A stretch of 64,000 bases of DNA from Maratus speciosus (GCA_963932465.1 OZ010794.1:214099748-214163747), one strand, 5' to 3'; positions 44,831 to 55,615 are shown, counted from the stretch's first letter. Made by a program: numbers and translations. Notes: generated by a model not told the origin, from the letters alone.

Positions 44831-45449
44831 TGGAACAGTGAACAGTGAACAGCAGTGCAGTTCAATGGGATACCTAGTAGCAGTGCTACTCCACTCCCTG
44901 TAGATGAGTAAGTGTATAGCAAATCCTAGAGGAGCCATGAGGAAAGAGTTTAAGCGTAGTACATAGTACTACAATAAAAAAAAGAGAAGATAAAAAATTT
45001 AAAATATTTTAAAATAAGGAGAGGCTGAAAATTTCTGAGAGGGTAATCCGAGGACTACAGTATAAGTATAAGTAAAGTTAAAAATAAGGATAGATAAAGA
45101 TAAAAAGAAGATGTTAACACTGTTCAAAACATAGCAAGACCGCTCCATCGCTGTAGATATACCACTAGTACTCCTACATACGATACAAATTCTGGTAACT
45201 ATTAGATTAAAAATTTCCCAGAACGTTTTGCTCATCTTACTATTTAACATTCTAATAACCAAAAATAATTTAATTATTTAAATATTCTGGGGGAGAATTT
45301 ACAATTTCTTAACACATTAAGGACAGTATGTTTTATAGGAATTTTATTCAGCACTTTTTGTTAAACACTAAGTTAAGTACAAAATTGAATAAATGTCTCT
45401 GAAGTTTAATGCAATTACTTTACAGTGTAAAAAGGACCAATCGTGTTAA

Positions 45450-45793
45450 TACAGGGTTATTACAAATGAATCATCGGGTTTTGATACGTTACTACATGCG
45501 AACTAGGAAACGTATATGTTTCCATGACCATTCAAACGAGAGGTCGTTAACTACAGTTTCGCGCTGCGTATGTGTGATGCGCGTGTGGTTACCATGGTTT
45601 CAGTGCGAACGTCATATTCAAAATGGCGACTGGACAGCAGAAAGCGTTTTGTGTAATAGAACTTTCAAAGTCTGAATCTTTTATAACCGTTCAGAGAGCA
45701 TTCCGGAAGGCATACAATTGCAAACCACCAACCCAACAAAGCATTCTGCGCTGGTATCAACAGCATATAACAGATTTTTCAAACAGCAATTAA
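45450..45793 (+). pseudogene. N-terminal fragment of a DUF4817 (HTH) transposon protein
   Basis: From ATG 45623 the frame MATGQQKAFCVIELSKSESF, ITVQRAFRKAYNCKPPTQQS, ILRWYQQ stops after 56 codons. This is the helix-turn-helix (DUF4817-type) N-terminus seen in many arthropod mariner-like insertions. The upstream ACAGGGTTATTACAAATGAA at 45450 is a plausible terminal repeat. The catalytic part is absent. Confidence 0.6.
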
Positions 45794-45806
45794 ATGAAAT
45801 ATCCAA

Positions 45807-46015
45807 TTTACACCTTGAGAGGCAAGCAAAAATATCTCTAAATATTGAATTCTCACCGGAATAATCGAAAATTTTTATTTTTAAATAAGCAAAAGCTATT
45901 TTTCAACGATTTTCCACCAAACTTAAAAATATAAAATTTAGTTAAAATTTTCTGGTGAGAAACTTGCTTAAATTAGGTGGGATATATTTTACCCCACCGA
46001 CTCTCAGGGGGTTAA
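45807..46015. mobile_element. TTAA MITE, family I copy 6
   Basis: The left end is TTTA-CACCTTGAGAGGC (TTAA mutated); the right end is GACTCTCAGGGGG-TTAA. The palindrome GGTGGG...CCCACC is near the right end. It shares its right TTAA with GG copy 2. Confidence 0.7.
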
Positions 46016-46245
46016 CCCATTACCCGCTGGTGTTGCATTCACTCAACGGTGAAAATAAATGCTCATGCTTAAATTAATTACATTGCTACCATTATTTAGA
46101 GTAGAAAAAAAGTACCTATTTTATTGGCAGAAATTTTGCAAATTTAATAAAGCAACAATTATCATATTGAATTTGTGGTGGCAAACGACTTTCAAAAATA
46201 AATTTGAAAATTCCTGCTTTATAGTTTTGGCGGATAAAGGGTTAA
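46012..46245. mobile_element. TTAA MITE, family GG copy 2
   Basis: TTAA-CCCATTACCCGCTGG at left and GGCGGATAAAGGG-TTAA at right. A weak GTTG-n8-CAAC palindrome lies 16 nt from the left TTAA. Confidence 0.7.
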
Positions 46246-47077
46246 TTGATTAATGTGAATTTCGCAGTAACGTTGACAGATTTAGATTTTTTAAAACTAA
46301 GAAGAAAATTGAATCTTTACAATGCATTATAATCTTTCATTTAATGAATGTTTCTTACTAAAATTAATTTTTATTTCTTTAATACATTAGTAATTGTTTT
46401 TTGTCCTACAAGATATCATATCTACATATGTCTTTATCTCTTTTAATACTTTTGCTGTTCGTTCTTATAGAAGAAATTATACCCGCATAAACTTTTAGTC
46501 TCCTTTGAATCATTATTCTTAATACGAGCCGAACTGGGCTTACTAATTATCATCTGGAAATAGCGACTGAGCATTATTTTATTTATTTTCTTCTTTTCAC
46601 ATATCATTTTCAAAAACCTTATTTAAATAAGAAAAACAAAAAAAGGGATCTTTATCGATTCATATAATTATATTATTTCATTTTTTTTTTTTTTTATCTT
46701 CGTCTGAATCAAATTTATAAAGCAAAATATGTTGTCAACTTGTTGTGCTGTTTTAATAAAATCTGTAGTATTTTTTAGATAATCTTAACTTCATAAACTT
46801 CTTACTTTCTTTTTATTTCTATGCATAATATTGTAATATATTCTGTTTTAATTTTTTATATAGTGCTATATCTTTTGTGAAATTTTTTTATGTTTCTTTT
46901 TCTTTCTCGCTCATATTTTTCTTTTGATATTTTAGTCATGTTAATAAAAATGTTCAATATTTGAAATTAATTAAAAGAATTCTTATACGTATTTACGTTC
47001 TTATACGTATGCTAACCTTCTAGTGGTTTTTACTTCGATATAATATAGCCTAAGAAATTCCGTAGATAGTTGTAATA
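46246..47077. other. Array unit containing the landmark
   Basis: The landmark is at about 46520 (CTTAATACGAGCCGAACTGG) and lacks 12 bp relative to other units. It is non-coding. Confidence 0.5.
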
Positions 47078-47250
47078 CAGGGCTGCCACAGACGACTAAT
47101 TTTTAATTCAATTTCGCAAAACTTTAAAAAAAAAAAAAATCTTTTTCATACTCTTCGACAACATTTGCAAGAGGAATATGCTACAAAATATTTTTTTTTT
47201 TTTTTAAACAGTGATGCGAACAGAATGTAAAAATGTCTGTGGCAGCCCTG
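47078..47250. mobile_element. hAT-like MITE, family S copy 2
   Basis: Ends CAGGGCTGCCACAGACGACT and inverse CAGGGCTGCCACAGACATTT. There are poly-A/poly-T stretches in the arms. Confidence 0.7.
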
Positions 47251-47481
47251 TAAAACCTTATGTTGTAATACTACCTACACTTCACTGTTAAAAATTCGCT
47301 TGAGAATGTCCACTCACTCGGTCGTGCTTATGGAAAACGGTTTATATAACTCAATTTTATGGTCAGAATAGAGTTAAATTTCGATTATGTAACAGCTTTT
47401 TTAAAAAACGGTAAATGAATGCACAATTTTCTGCAAATGTTTAACAGTCTGTAAAACATTTGCTAAACACTGTACAGTAAT

Positions 47482-48120
47482 CTGGGATCGTACTTGTCCT
47501 TAAATTACATGACCATGAAATTCTTCGGTACCAGTATTTTCTTATAGAAAATCTCTTTTAAATAAGGCAAAATTTCGCGCTTTTATCCTAGATTTATTTG
47601 TCTATAAAACAAAATACTGATATTTTCCCTCAAAAAGTCCCTGAAGCGTATAACCGCTGCCGCCGAAATACTCAAAACCAGAGGACATTAGTTGTAACGT
47701 CATCACTAATCGACCGGCTTCACACTAATGTTGGAATTCACACAGGAATATGTTGAATAGCAATTTTCTTTTACTTTATTTGTGGAATATCTATAATCTT
47801 ATAAAACAATAATCACTATTTAAACTTACTGGTGAGAATTTGGAATCCCCAATAAAAAATCCCCCAGATGAGACAACACTGTGGCATTCCGCATCTGGCT
47901 GAATTTTTATTTAGGGATTCCGAATTATCACTAGTAAGTTTTAATAGTTATTATTGTTTTATAAGATGATAGGCATTTCACAAATAAAATCGAAGAAAAT
48001 TGCCATTAAAAATTTTCCGGTGTGAATTCCAACACTAGTGAGAAGGCTGTCGATTAGTGATGACGTCACAACTTATGTCTTCTGGCCTTGAGTATTTCGA
48101 TGGCAGCGGTATGATCCCTG
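47482..48120. mobile_element. hAT-like MITE, family N copy 6, split by BB copy 2
   Basis: Flanks ACAGTAAT and CAGTAATT share CAGTAAT, supporting an 8-bp hAT-type duplication. The core TTTAAATAAGGCAAAATTTC is at 47556-47575. BB copy 2 is inserted near the right end. Confidence 0.65.
47649..48114. mobile_element. Long foldback element, family BB copy 2
   Basis: Ends ATAACCGCTGCCGCCGAAAT and inverse CATACCGCTGCCATCGAAAT. Arms of about 200 bp include GACGTCATCACTAATCGAC. It matches 33794-34260 throughout. Confidence 0.75.
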
Positions 48121-48148
48121 CAGTAATTCAATTATAGAAAACGTTTAC

Positions 48149-48354
48149 TTAACCCCTTGAAGGGCGGTGATGCCGTCACGTCATCACATAATTTTAATCC
48201 CAATAGCCACATTGGCATCGGAATTTTATGATGAAATTAAGTACCCGAAAATTTACTTTTACTTGTTTAAAAATAAAATGTCTTTTTAATACTGGTATCA
48301 TTAAATTATTTGAATATTTTACGAATACAAGTACCTTGCCCCGGAAAGGATTAA
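48149..48354. mobile_element. TTAA MITE, family H copy 3
   Basis: TTAA-CCCCTTGAAGGGCG, then GTGATGCCG-TCA-CGTCATCAC (48167-48187, one mismatch), 14 nt from TTAA. The right end is CCGGAAAGGA-TTAA. Confidence 0.8.
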
Positions 48355-49302
48355 GGGGAAACAGGACCTTTGAGTTTGTCGAAACGGTAAAAAATATCGC
48401 CTTCTTCAAAGTACCAAAACACAAACAATATGCAATTAAGATATCTTTTTTCCCTTCCTGCCTAAGTATATGTCCTTAACTACATTATCCAGAAAAATAA
48501 ATGTTACATATACAAAATTAATATTATTTTAAATTTAACCCTTTGCGCTCGGCGTCACTTACACAAATTTTATTCGTTCGGCACCACTTTTTTAAAAGAA
48601 GTTTCGTTCAAGTACACAATTTCAAAAATGCTCTGATTAAATAAGGTACATTTTATTTTCCTTTATTACTGATGCCAAAAACAAATTTTGCAAATAAAGA
48701 TTATGTCTCCACCGCGGAGCCATCGAGTGCAAAGGGTTAATAATCCATCTTATTAATGCGTGATTAAGTGGTGCGCGCTTAATAAAACACTAAATTATGT
48801 ATATAGAAAAGAATTTTTGTACAAAATAGAATCATAACACACCTACGTCTAACTTAAAGCCAAAATATAGTGAAAAAGTTTTATTTAAAATTTAATTTTA
48901 GCACAAAATAAATAAAAGCTCAAAAATCTCAAAAAAAGTTTCAAGTTTTTCAAAGGCATTAAAATAAATAACCAAAATATGGGAAAATTTTTGGTTTTAG
49001 CCTGTAGACTATAACGAAACGCATATTTGGCTAATTTTTTTTAAAGCTGTATCTTACATAGTTTAAAAGTAACACTGCGCGCAAACTCCAAAGTTACTAA
49101 TCTGAGAAAACGCTTTTTAAAGTTTCAATATCTACGGACCTCCCATTATACTCACCGTCTAAAAATGATTATAACTCAAGAAATAATATCAGACTTTTTA
49201 ATGCGGTTTTCTGCATATAGATGAGCATTTTTAAAACATTCAGAATAAAGCAAAAACCGAAAACTGATATTTTGAAAGTTTAAATGTTCTGTTCTCCCTT
49301 AA
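48351..49302. mobile_element. Element DD (TTAAGGG ends), with T copy 2 inside
   Basis: Left TTAAGGGGAAACAGGACC, right inverse TTAAGGGAGAACAGAACA. It shares the left TTAA with H copy 3. The interior is A/T-rich with phrases such as ATTATAACTCAAGAAATAAT. It has no long frame. Confidence 0.55.
48535..48740. mobile_element. TTAA MITE, family T copy 2
   Basis: This 206-bp element has TTAA-CCCTTTGCGCTCGG and CGAGTGCAAAGGG-TTAA. Small palindrome CTCC-ACCGC-GGAG lies 17 nt from the right TTAA. Core GATTAAATAAGGTACATTTT is at 48634-48653. Confidence 0.8.
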
Positions 49303-50455
49303 CCGCATTTTCTTTTTCTTTTTCTAACCAATGAGAACGTTTCGTAATAAGGTGAAGTCATTTAGGTTTTTTATAAAACGGTTGAAAAGATGGATAATTT
49401 GGTGCAATATTTTACAGTGTAATAATTAAAAACTCGTTGTAATATGGCATAAAAACTGATATCAAAAAATTGTATAGCATATACTAAAATGAAAATATGT
49501 TTGAATTGAGTTATGTGAATTTCTCAATATTGTTGTATGGTATACATTTTTTTTTAATAAAGAGAAAATTAAATCTACAGAATAAAGATACATTGTAATC
49601 ATCCATTTGATGAATATTTTTTCCTAAAATTATTTTTCATTTCCTTTAAAACTTTTGTTGTTTTTCCTATAAAAGAACTCACACCTGCATAAGCCTTAAG
49701 TCTGTTTTTGATCATTATTCTCAATACTTGTCGAAATAAATCGTCAAATTGCATACATTATCGTCTGGAAGAAGCGACAAACTGCATTGCACATTCTTTA
49801 GATTATTTTCCTCTTTTCAAAAAAAAAAAAAAATTCTCACAACCTTATTTTAATAAGAAAACTTCCAAGAGATCTTTCTGCATTTACATAATTATATTAT
49901 TTCATTGTTTTATTTTTATTTTTATTGAATTAAGTTCAAAGAAAAATATTTCGCGAAGTTTTTTTTTCTTTTATTGATGAAATCTGTAATTATCGCAGGG
50001 AAATTTGTAGTGTATTTTACATAATTTTTAATTTTCTAACATTCTTAATTGTTTTTGTTTCGCTGCTATTTTTTTATCTTCTTTCTCGTAGTTTTACATT
50101 GATACTATTTGTGTATTAAGCCTCTCGCTGCATACTTTTTTTAACAAAACAGGTTCAAAAATTGCGCATTTTATTATTACATTTTTCAAATCAATGTATT
50201 ATATTTCAGAGATTAAATATGTAAACTTTTTTTTGTAAAAGATTTATTTAGACTATTTTTAGTCTATTAGACTATTTTTATATTCTCGCCTCACTATTTT
50301 AAGAAAATCAACTTTGCATTATATTTCTCTTTAACAGTGTCTTAACAGTGTTTGCCCTTTTGAGGGGCTTCTGTGTTGTCTACAACTTTACGCCAAGTCT
50401 ATTGATGATTGTCTAAAATGAATGAGCCATTGGGATATAAAGTCTAACTTTAGTA
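49303..50455. other. Array unit containing the landmark
   Basis: Array landmarks are near 49420 and 49730. A poly-A run lies at 49819-49832. Frames of up to 89 codons are low-complexity. Confidence 0.5.
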
Positions 50456-50689
50456 CAGTGCGCTGCAAAAGTTTAGACAATGATCGATTATGCTTCTGTA
50501 CTGAGAAGTTTCTAACGAATTGTTGTAACTCAACTGTCATATATTACTGGGGACTTTTCCTTCATTCACAAACAATAAATTTTAATTTATACACTTTATA
50601 TAATATATAATAACAAAAAAAAAATTAACATTGTGGCAAAGTATAGACAATCTCTATGTTAACAGAAAAATATCCATAAATTAAAATCG

Positions 50690-51694
50690 ATCTGCACCTA
50701 CATTGTCTGCTATTAATGCAAAAATGTGACTTTCCATCGAATAAACTGATCCCCCATCACTGGGGATCTATTTTGTATCAAGCACGTTCATTTACAGAGG
50801 AGTATTGTCAAAAAAACTGCATAAATCGTAAGAGATATGATACCACAAAACTTTTTAATTGGGTTCAGATCAGGGCTACACGCGGGCCAGTTGAGAAAAA
50901 TAATATTTTGAGAGTTAAACCAATTTTTTTAATTGCATGCAACATGAATAGATTTTTCTTTTTTCTGCATTTTCTTGCTCAAATACATAATTTAGAAAAG
51001 CTAAATTTCACCAAATGACTGTAAATTGTTTTCCAGTATATGTATGTAGTCTTGTGCTTCTTGGCGACCATTGTGAAACTCCAGAGATACTTGAGAATTA
51101 AAACAAAGTGAGGCCCAAATCATTAACCCTTTCAACGGCAAAGGAAACCTAATTTTAATTCCAAACGTGAACAGCAGCACCAAGAAAATATAATTAAAAT
51201 TTTCCTTTTATAATGTACGTGAAAATAAGGAATTTTGTATTTTCTAATAAATTCGTTTATAAATTCTGGTGTCAGCTCATTATTTCATCTGTTTATAAAC
51301 ATAATTACGCAACGACGGAAAGGGGTCAAAGTGTCATGAGATAGTAAGGCTGGTGGTTTTATCATTTTCATGTAAACTAATTTACATATTTCTTTAATTC
51401 ATCTGCGAAAGTATCCGTTGACACAGAAAGTTCTGACTCGCTTTTAATGCGACTTGCAATCATCATTCGTCTAGATATCAGTTTGTGGATTCTTCTACCA
51501 TCTCCTTTTCTGGCCACACGAGTCCTTCCAGATCTATATTTTGCTTTTAACGAGTCACCCTTAGACAGTACTTGATACACAGACTTCTTTGCCCGATTCA
51601 AAGTAGCTGAAATTTCTGCAACAGTCTTCTCTTTCTATTTCAGCTTCCATGCTTTAATTATTTCATCTGACAGAAAATTTCTAGCTCGCGGCAT
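50690..51694 (-). pseudogene. Tc1-like transposase, decayed
   Basis: The minus-strand start MPRARNFLSDEIIKAWKLK is followed by a stop, then LNRAKKSVYQVLSKGDSLKA and KYRSGRTRVARKGDGRRIHK. This is the paired HTH DNA-binding region with its GRPR-like link. After Z copy 1 the catalytic part continues as MIWASLCFNSQVSLEFHNGR and DYIHILENNLQSFGEI. Beyond frameshifts come an FEQENA-like relic of the DN box and LNWPACSPDLNPIKKFCG, where the usual catalytic Glu after NPI is replaced by Lys. It is inactive. Confidence 0.75.
51123..51329. mobile_element. TTAA MITE, family Z copy 1
   Basis: TTAA-CCCTTTCAACGGCAAAGG at left; right CGACGGAAAGGGG with TTAA mutated to TCAA. The core GAAAATAAGGAATTTTG is at 51221-51237. 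Two further copies lie at 57050 and 57480. Confidence 0.7.
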
Positions 51695-51950
51695 CTTCAC
51701 TAACTGATACTGCCGAGAGGTGCACTTAAATACTTCATGCATGTGACGTCATAAACTTGAAATTTGCATTTTTCCTTGAACAGTATACAAAAATCACGAA
51801 AGTGTCAACTTTTGCAATATGCAAATTTCACTTTTTTCAATTAAATTAAATAATATCCTATATCAACCGTTATTTCCATCCTAAAACGTTTAAAATATAT
51901 TTAAAAATAAGTACAGCTATTTGTGTAACCCAAGTGTTCGTATTTTTTAT

Positions 51951-52460
51951 TTAACCCCTTAATTCTCGCTCCCATCATATTCTCGGGCTGCGTCTTTCAC
52001 TCAGATTGCACCGTCCCCTGAATACTAGGCCTGAGCGCTCACACAAAAATGACACAAAAATGGCGGCTGCCGAAGGCGGATTTCTTTTAGCGTAGATACG
52101 GCCCCTTAAATGTAGACACCAGTATTTTATAAAAGGTTTCTCTACCTTGTTTATTCTCAGAAAATTGAAGCGGAAAAAACTTCAAAAAATTATTGGTAGG
52201 AATATTTAAGGGACCGTACACACGCTGAAAAAAATCCGCCTTCGGCAGCCGCCATTTTTGGTCCAGCGCTCAGGCCTATTATTCAGGGGGCGGTGCAGAT
52301 TGTTTGGACTCACCATTTTTATAAAATAGAGAAACTGGCTATATCTTAGTTTCGTTTTTAATGTCATTAAATAAGGTGAATATTTCTTTTTCATAAAAGT
52401 GGTGCCAATAAGCAATTTCAATTTTTTAACCGTAATTTAATTCGAGCGTGAAGGGGTTAA
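51951..52460. mobile_element. TTAA MITE, family F copy 3, split by element G
   Basis: TTAA-CCCCTTAATTCTCGCTCC at left and TTCGAGCGTGAAGGGG-TTAA at right, inverted relative to F copy 1. Element G is inserted with duplication CAGATTG; the empty sequence CTCAGATTGTTCGA is present in F copy 2. Confidence 0.8.
52009..52295. mobile_element. Inverted-repeat element G (7-bp duplication)
   Basis: This 287-bp element is flanked by CAGATTG (52002-52008 and 52296-52302). Its arms are over 80 bp long and nearly identical: CACCGYCCCCTGAATA, AGGCCTGAGCGCT, AATGGCGGCTGCCGAAGGCG and GATTT. G/C-rich. The superfamily is not clear. Confidence 0.75.
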
Positions 52461-52501
52461 AGGTTAAATATCACCAGTGTCTAAACTTTTACTGAGGACT
52501 C

Positions 52502-53740
52502 TATAATACCAGTATAACATTTTATTAAAAATAAAAATTTTTAAACGAGAAGTTACTTTAAAAGAAAAGTGGTATTATCAAGTTTAAACAGTAAGTAAAC
52601 TTACTGGTTTAGAGTATTTCAGTTGAAGATGTTGTTAAAGTCTATATAATTTTGTTTTGTATTTTAAAAGTGATCCGAGTTGAATTTAAAAATAGTCGAC
52701 AATGAAAAAATTAATTCCCGGGAAAATCTCGGGTTGTGCAAATTTTCCTGCTTTTACGTTGCCCGAGGATATCTCGGGTTGCACAGCGAGAGGGTTAACG
52801 TCTGTAAATAGAAATGTATTTAATGAAATTAAGTATGATTATAATATCCACCTACTAAGTTATAACAATTTTTAATGTATAGTTTCTTTTTTTTTTTGCC
52901 GATTTGGTCTAATTTCCATTGGAGCTAAATATAGTTTAAAATCAAAATAAAGAGGTAGAAAATCTTTAATGTGCTAAATTAGGTATGTTATAGTCCAAGA
53001 TAGGTATGTTACAATTTTCCAAAAACATTCCAAAATAATTTTTGCATAATTTTATTATTAATTTTATATTAATTTTTTTATAATTTTATTATTAATTTTA
53101 TATTGATTTTTTATAATTTTATATTAATTTTTTATAATTTTATTATTCATTTTATATTATTTTTTTTATAATTTTATTATTATTTTTATATTAATTTCTT
53201 TATAATATTACATAACATACACATTTTAAGAGAAAAAAATTATTTCTATATACAGGGCTCTCGTAATCGGACAAAAATTTGCACCTTTTTGCGACTCTTT
53301 CAATGATGTATTTTTCAAAAACCACTAAAACTACTTTACAAATGTATTGGAAATGTTTATTCATGATCACAGTAATAATACTTGAAAAATTGTCGTACCT
53401 TTTCCACTCATTTAATGACTTAATTTGGAAAAGTTGTGTAAATTAAGTTCTTGGAAGAAACATCAAAATTGCATTTCTAATAGAATTAAATATAGCTACA
53501 TTATAAAGATTAACTAATTATAGTATACAACATCACAACATAAACAATTATTTTCCATTAAAATCATTATTTTTCTATGCAAGTAAGTTATTCTAAAAGA
53601 AATTTCCTAAAAACTCTAGACAAGTAAATTTAAAGTATCAGTTTTAAATATTTTTTCATAAACCCTTTTTTATGTTTCTTAAAATTCTACATTTTTAAAA
53701 AAATTTGCTACTTAACTACTGGCGTGTCTAACTATAAAGG
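52502..53740. other. A/T-rich DNA with a decayed TTAA element end and an A/T repeat
   Basis: Around 52700-52798 there is a TTAA-type end: CCCGAG-GATAT-CTCGGG (52762-52778), then 16 nt, then TTAA at 52795. The partner end was not found. At 53049-53209 about five imperfect units of TTTTATTATTAATTTTATAT form a simple A/T repeat. No gene. Confidence 0.5.
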
Positions 53741-53987
53741 TCGGTACCATGTCAAACTATGAAAACAGTGTTGCCAGTGGGCTAATTTTTTTAATTTAGA
53801 TTTCATGATTGTCACAACTTTCTTGAAATAGTAAAATTCGCCTTATGTAATGACACATTAATAAAGGCGAAAAGGAAGGGAATTTCCCCATTTCAGAAAA
53901 GTGGTGCAAATCAAGAAATCTGAATTTTAAAATAGTAGGCCACTGGCAACACTGTTTTCTTATTGGATAGTTTGACATGATACCGAC
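53741..53987. mobile_element. Foldback element, family AA copy 1 (extended)
   Basis: Outer arms GTCGGTACCATGTCAAACTA and inverse GTCGGTATCATGTCAAACTA enclose a CAGTGTTGCCAGTGGGCTA inverted pair (53766-53954). The inner pair alone matches copy 2. The core (inverted) AATTCGCCTTATGTAATGAC is at 53836-53855. Confidence 0.65.
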
Positions 53988-53988
53988 G

Positions 53989-54191
53989 CAGTGTTGCCAG
54001 TGGGCTACTTTTTTTTTTAAATTCAGATTTCTTGATTTTCACCACTTTTTTGAAATGGTAAAATTCGCTTTTTTAGTGACATATTACTTTAGGCAAGGGA
54101 AGGGGGATATATAAGGGAAAATTTACTATTTCAAAAACGTGGTACCATTCAAGAAATCTGCATTTTAAAAAAGTAGCCCACTGTCGACCTG
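53989..54191. mobile_element. hAT-like MITE, family AA copy 2
   Basis: Ends CAGTGTTGCCAGTGGGCTAC and inverse CAGGTCGACAGTGGGCTAC. Flanks TACCGACG and CACCGACG form an 8-bp duplication with one mismatch, as expected for hAT. Confidence 0.75.
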
Positions 54192-54432
54192 CACCGACGA
54201 TATATATTTTTATAAAGTCCAAAGCACCACCTATCCATAACTTTCTCCAGTTTATAGTTATCATTGACTAATATAAACATCAGAATTTTTGAAAAGATCT
54301 TAGGCTGTTTGGAAAGAGCTGGAAAAATAGGAGAATTATCTCTTCTTTTTCAAATAAACCTGGTATTTTTCAGGCTTATTACAATGACTTGTGTGAATAA
54401 AAGTGTATTTAAACTTTGAAATCAGTTACGTT
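54192..54432. other. No recognisable feature
   Basis: Short A/T-rich spacer; array-like phrase near the end (GTGTATTTAAACTTTGAAATC). Confidence 0.4.
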
Positions 54433-54542
54433 TTAACCCCTTCGGGACGGGCGCCTTTTACGAAATTTTTAATCTTTTTTCACCGTTTTTTAAAAACAGA
54501 AATTTGTGTTTTCTTGAATTGAGAAAATACGCTGATTTAATA

Positions 54543-55085
54543 TTCTCCCGTAAATTTATCTATCCTTCTAGACTAACTATCAATAACACTACAATTCCAT
54601 GGTCCGATGAGGCCAAATACCTGGGTGTCATCCTTGATCGCAGGCTCACTTGGAGCAAACATATCCTCTCCGTCAGGGGGAAAGTTGCCGGAGCTTCTCT
54701 TGCCCTTAAACCACTTCTCAATAGTAAAACCCTTTCTGTCCACAACAAACTCATCTTATACAATTCCTGTATCCTCCCCATCATTACCTATGCAAGCCCT
54801 ATATGGGACTTTACCTGCAAATCCTCTATGGACAACCTTAGTAGACTCCATAATAAGAACCTTCGCATTGTCCGTGGCGCCTCCAGATACTTACGTAATA
54901 CCACTGTCCGTAGGGACCTGAACACCATCACCCTTAGGAAAAGAATTAAAGACCTTGCAAATACTCTCTATTCAACCGTATATAACCTTCCAAATGATAT
55001 TGTAGCAGGGCTCCCCGACTATGACGCCTTCGAGCCCCATCATCGCAAACGCCCGAAATATTCCACAATAATGGAATCCCCGTGA
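54543..55085 (+). pseudogene. ORF2 C-terminal fragment
   Basis: The open frame begins with SRKFIYPSRLTINNTTIPWS and continues through YLGVILDRRLTWSKHILSV to the same C-terminus (RKRPKYSTIMESP) as the 16-kb copy. It lacks the endonuclease and all catalytic RT motifs. The upstream ATG at 54504 belongs to the host MITE, so the fusion frame is accidental. Confidence 0.85.
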
Positions 55086-55615
55086 GCTTTGTGTTCACCG
55101 CATAAGATTGCTAAGTAATATTTTTTCTCCTTTTATTCCAAAAATATATATATATATATATATACCTCTATATAACTTTATTATATAGAAAAAAAAGAAA
55201 AAAAAAGATATATTGCCCTGATTAGTGCCTTTTTGTTTTTGTAGGCAGCCTGCTGCCTTCCTTAACCGCCGACCCTCCCCTTGCTTGGTGTGAGTAATTC
55301 TCTGAACTAGTGCTAACTTCTATTCTAACTTATTTTTCTCTTCTTTACAGCAGTTTACTGCAGCTAAACCTATATCTTAATATAATTTCATTATGTAAAT
55401 CCAAGTTCTTAAAATTTTTTCTCTTAACTTTTAAAGCAACTATGCTAGTTATATCTTTAGTTTTTTCATTTCATAAGTAGTTGCAAACAACTACACATTT
55501 CTTCTTTCCCAATGGCTCTTTATAACGTAAGACATCACATTTAATCAGACTGGGTGTAAAGTTGACTTCAACTAGGCAACCCCTTAACCGCTGCTTTACC
55601 GTTCAGCACTGTTCA
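54543..55615 (+). mobile_element. 5'-truncated non-LTR retrotransposon copy
   Basis: This 1.07-kb insertion has a perfect 12-bp duplication GCTGATTTAATA (54531-54542 and 55616-55627). It matches the last ~1.07 kb of the 16083-21158 element, from the reverse transcriptase C-terminal part through the 3' hairpin and CACTGTTCAG-type tail. 5' truncation is usual for this class. Confidence 0.9.

Larger units (their letters stand above)
50456..52501 (-). mobile_element. Tc1-like transposon with nested MITEs
   Basis: Ends CAGTGCGCTGC-AAAAGTTTAGACA and inverse GAGTCCTCAGT-AAAAGTTTAGACA are flanked by TA on both sides. It contains a decayed transposase, Z copy 1 (51123-51329) and F copy 3 (51951-52460). 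F copy 3 itself contains element G. Without insertions the element would be about 1.3 kb, a normal Tc1 length. Confidence 0.75.

Noticed and set aside
49708..49977. 89-codon frame
   Set aside because: It contains runs of Lys and Phe from poly-A and poly-T tracts and crosses array sequence that is non-coding in other units.
50716..51018. 100-codon plus-strand frame
   Set aside because: It is antisense to the decayed Tc1 transposase catalytic region, whose minus-strand motifs are recognisable.
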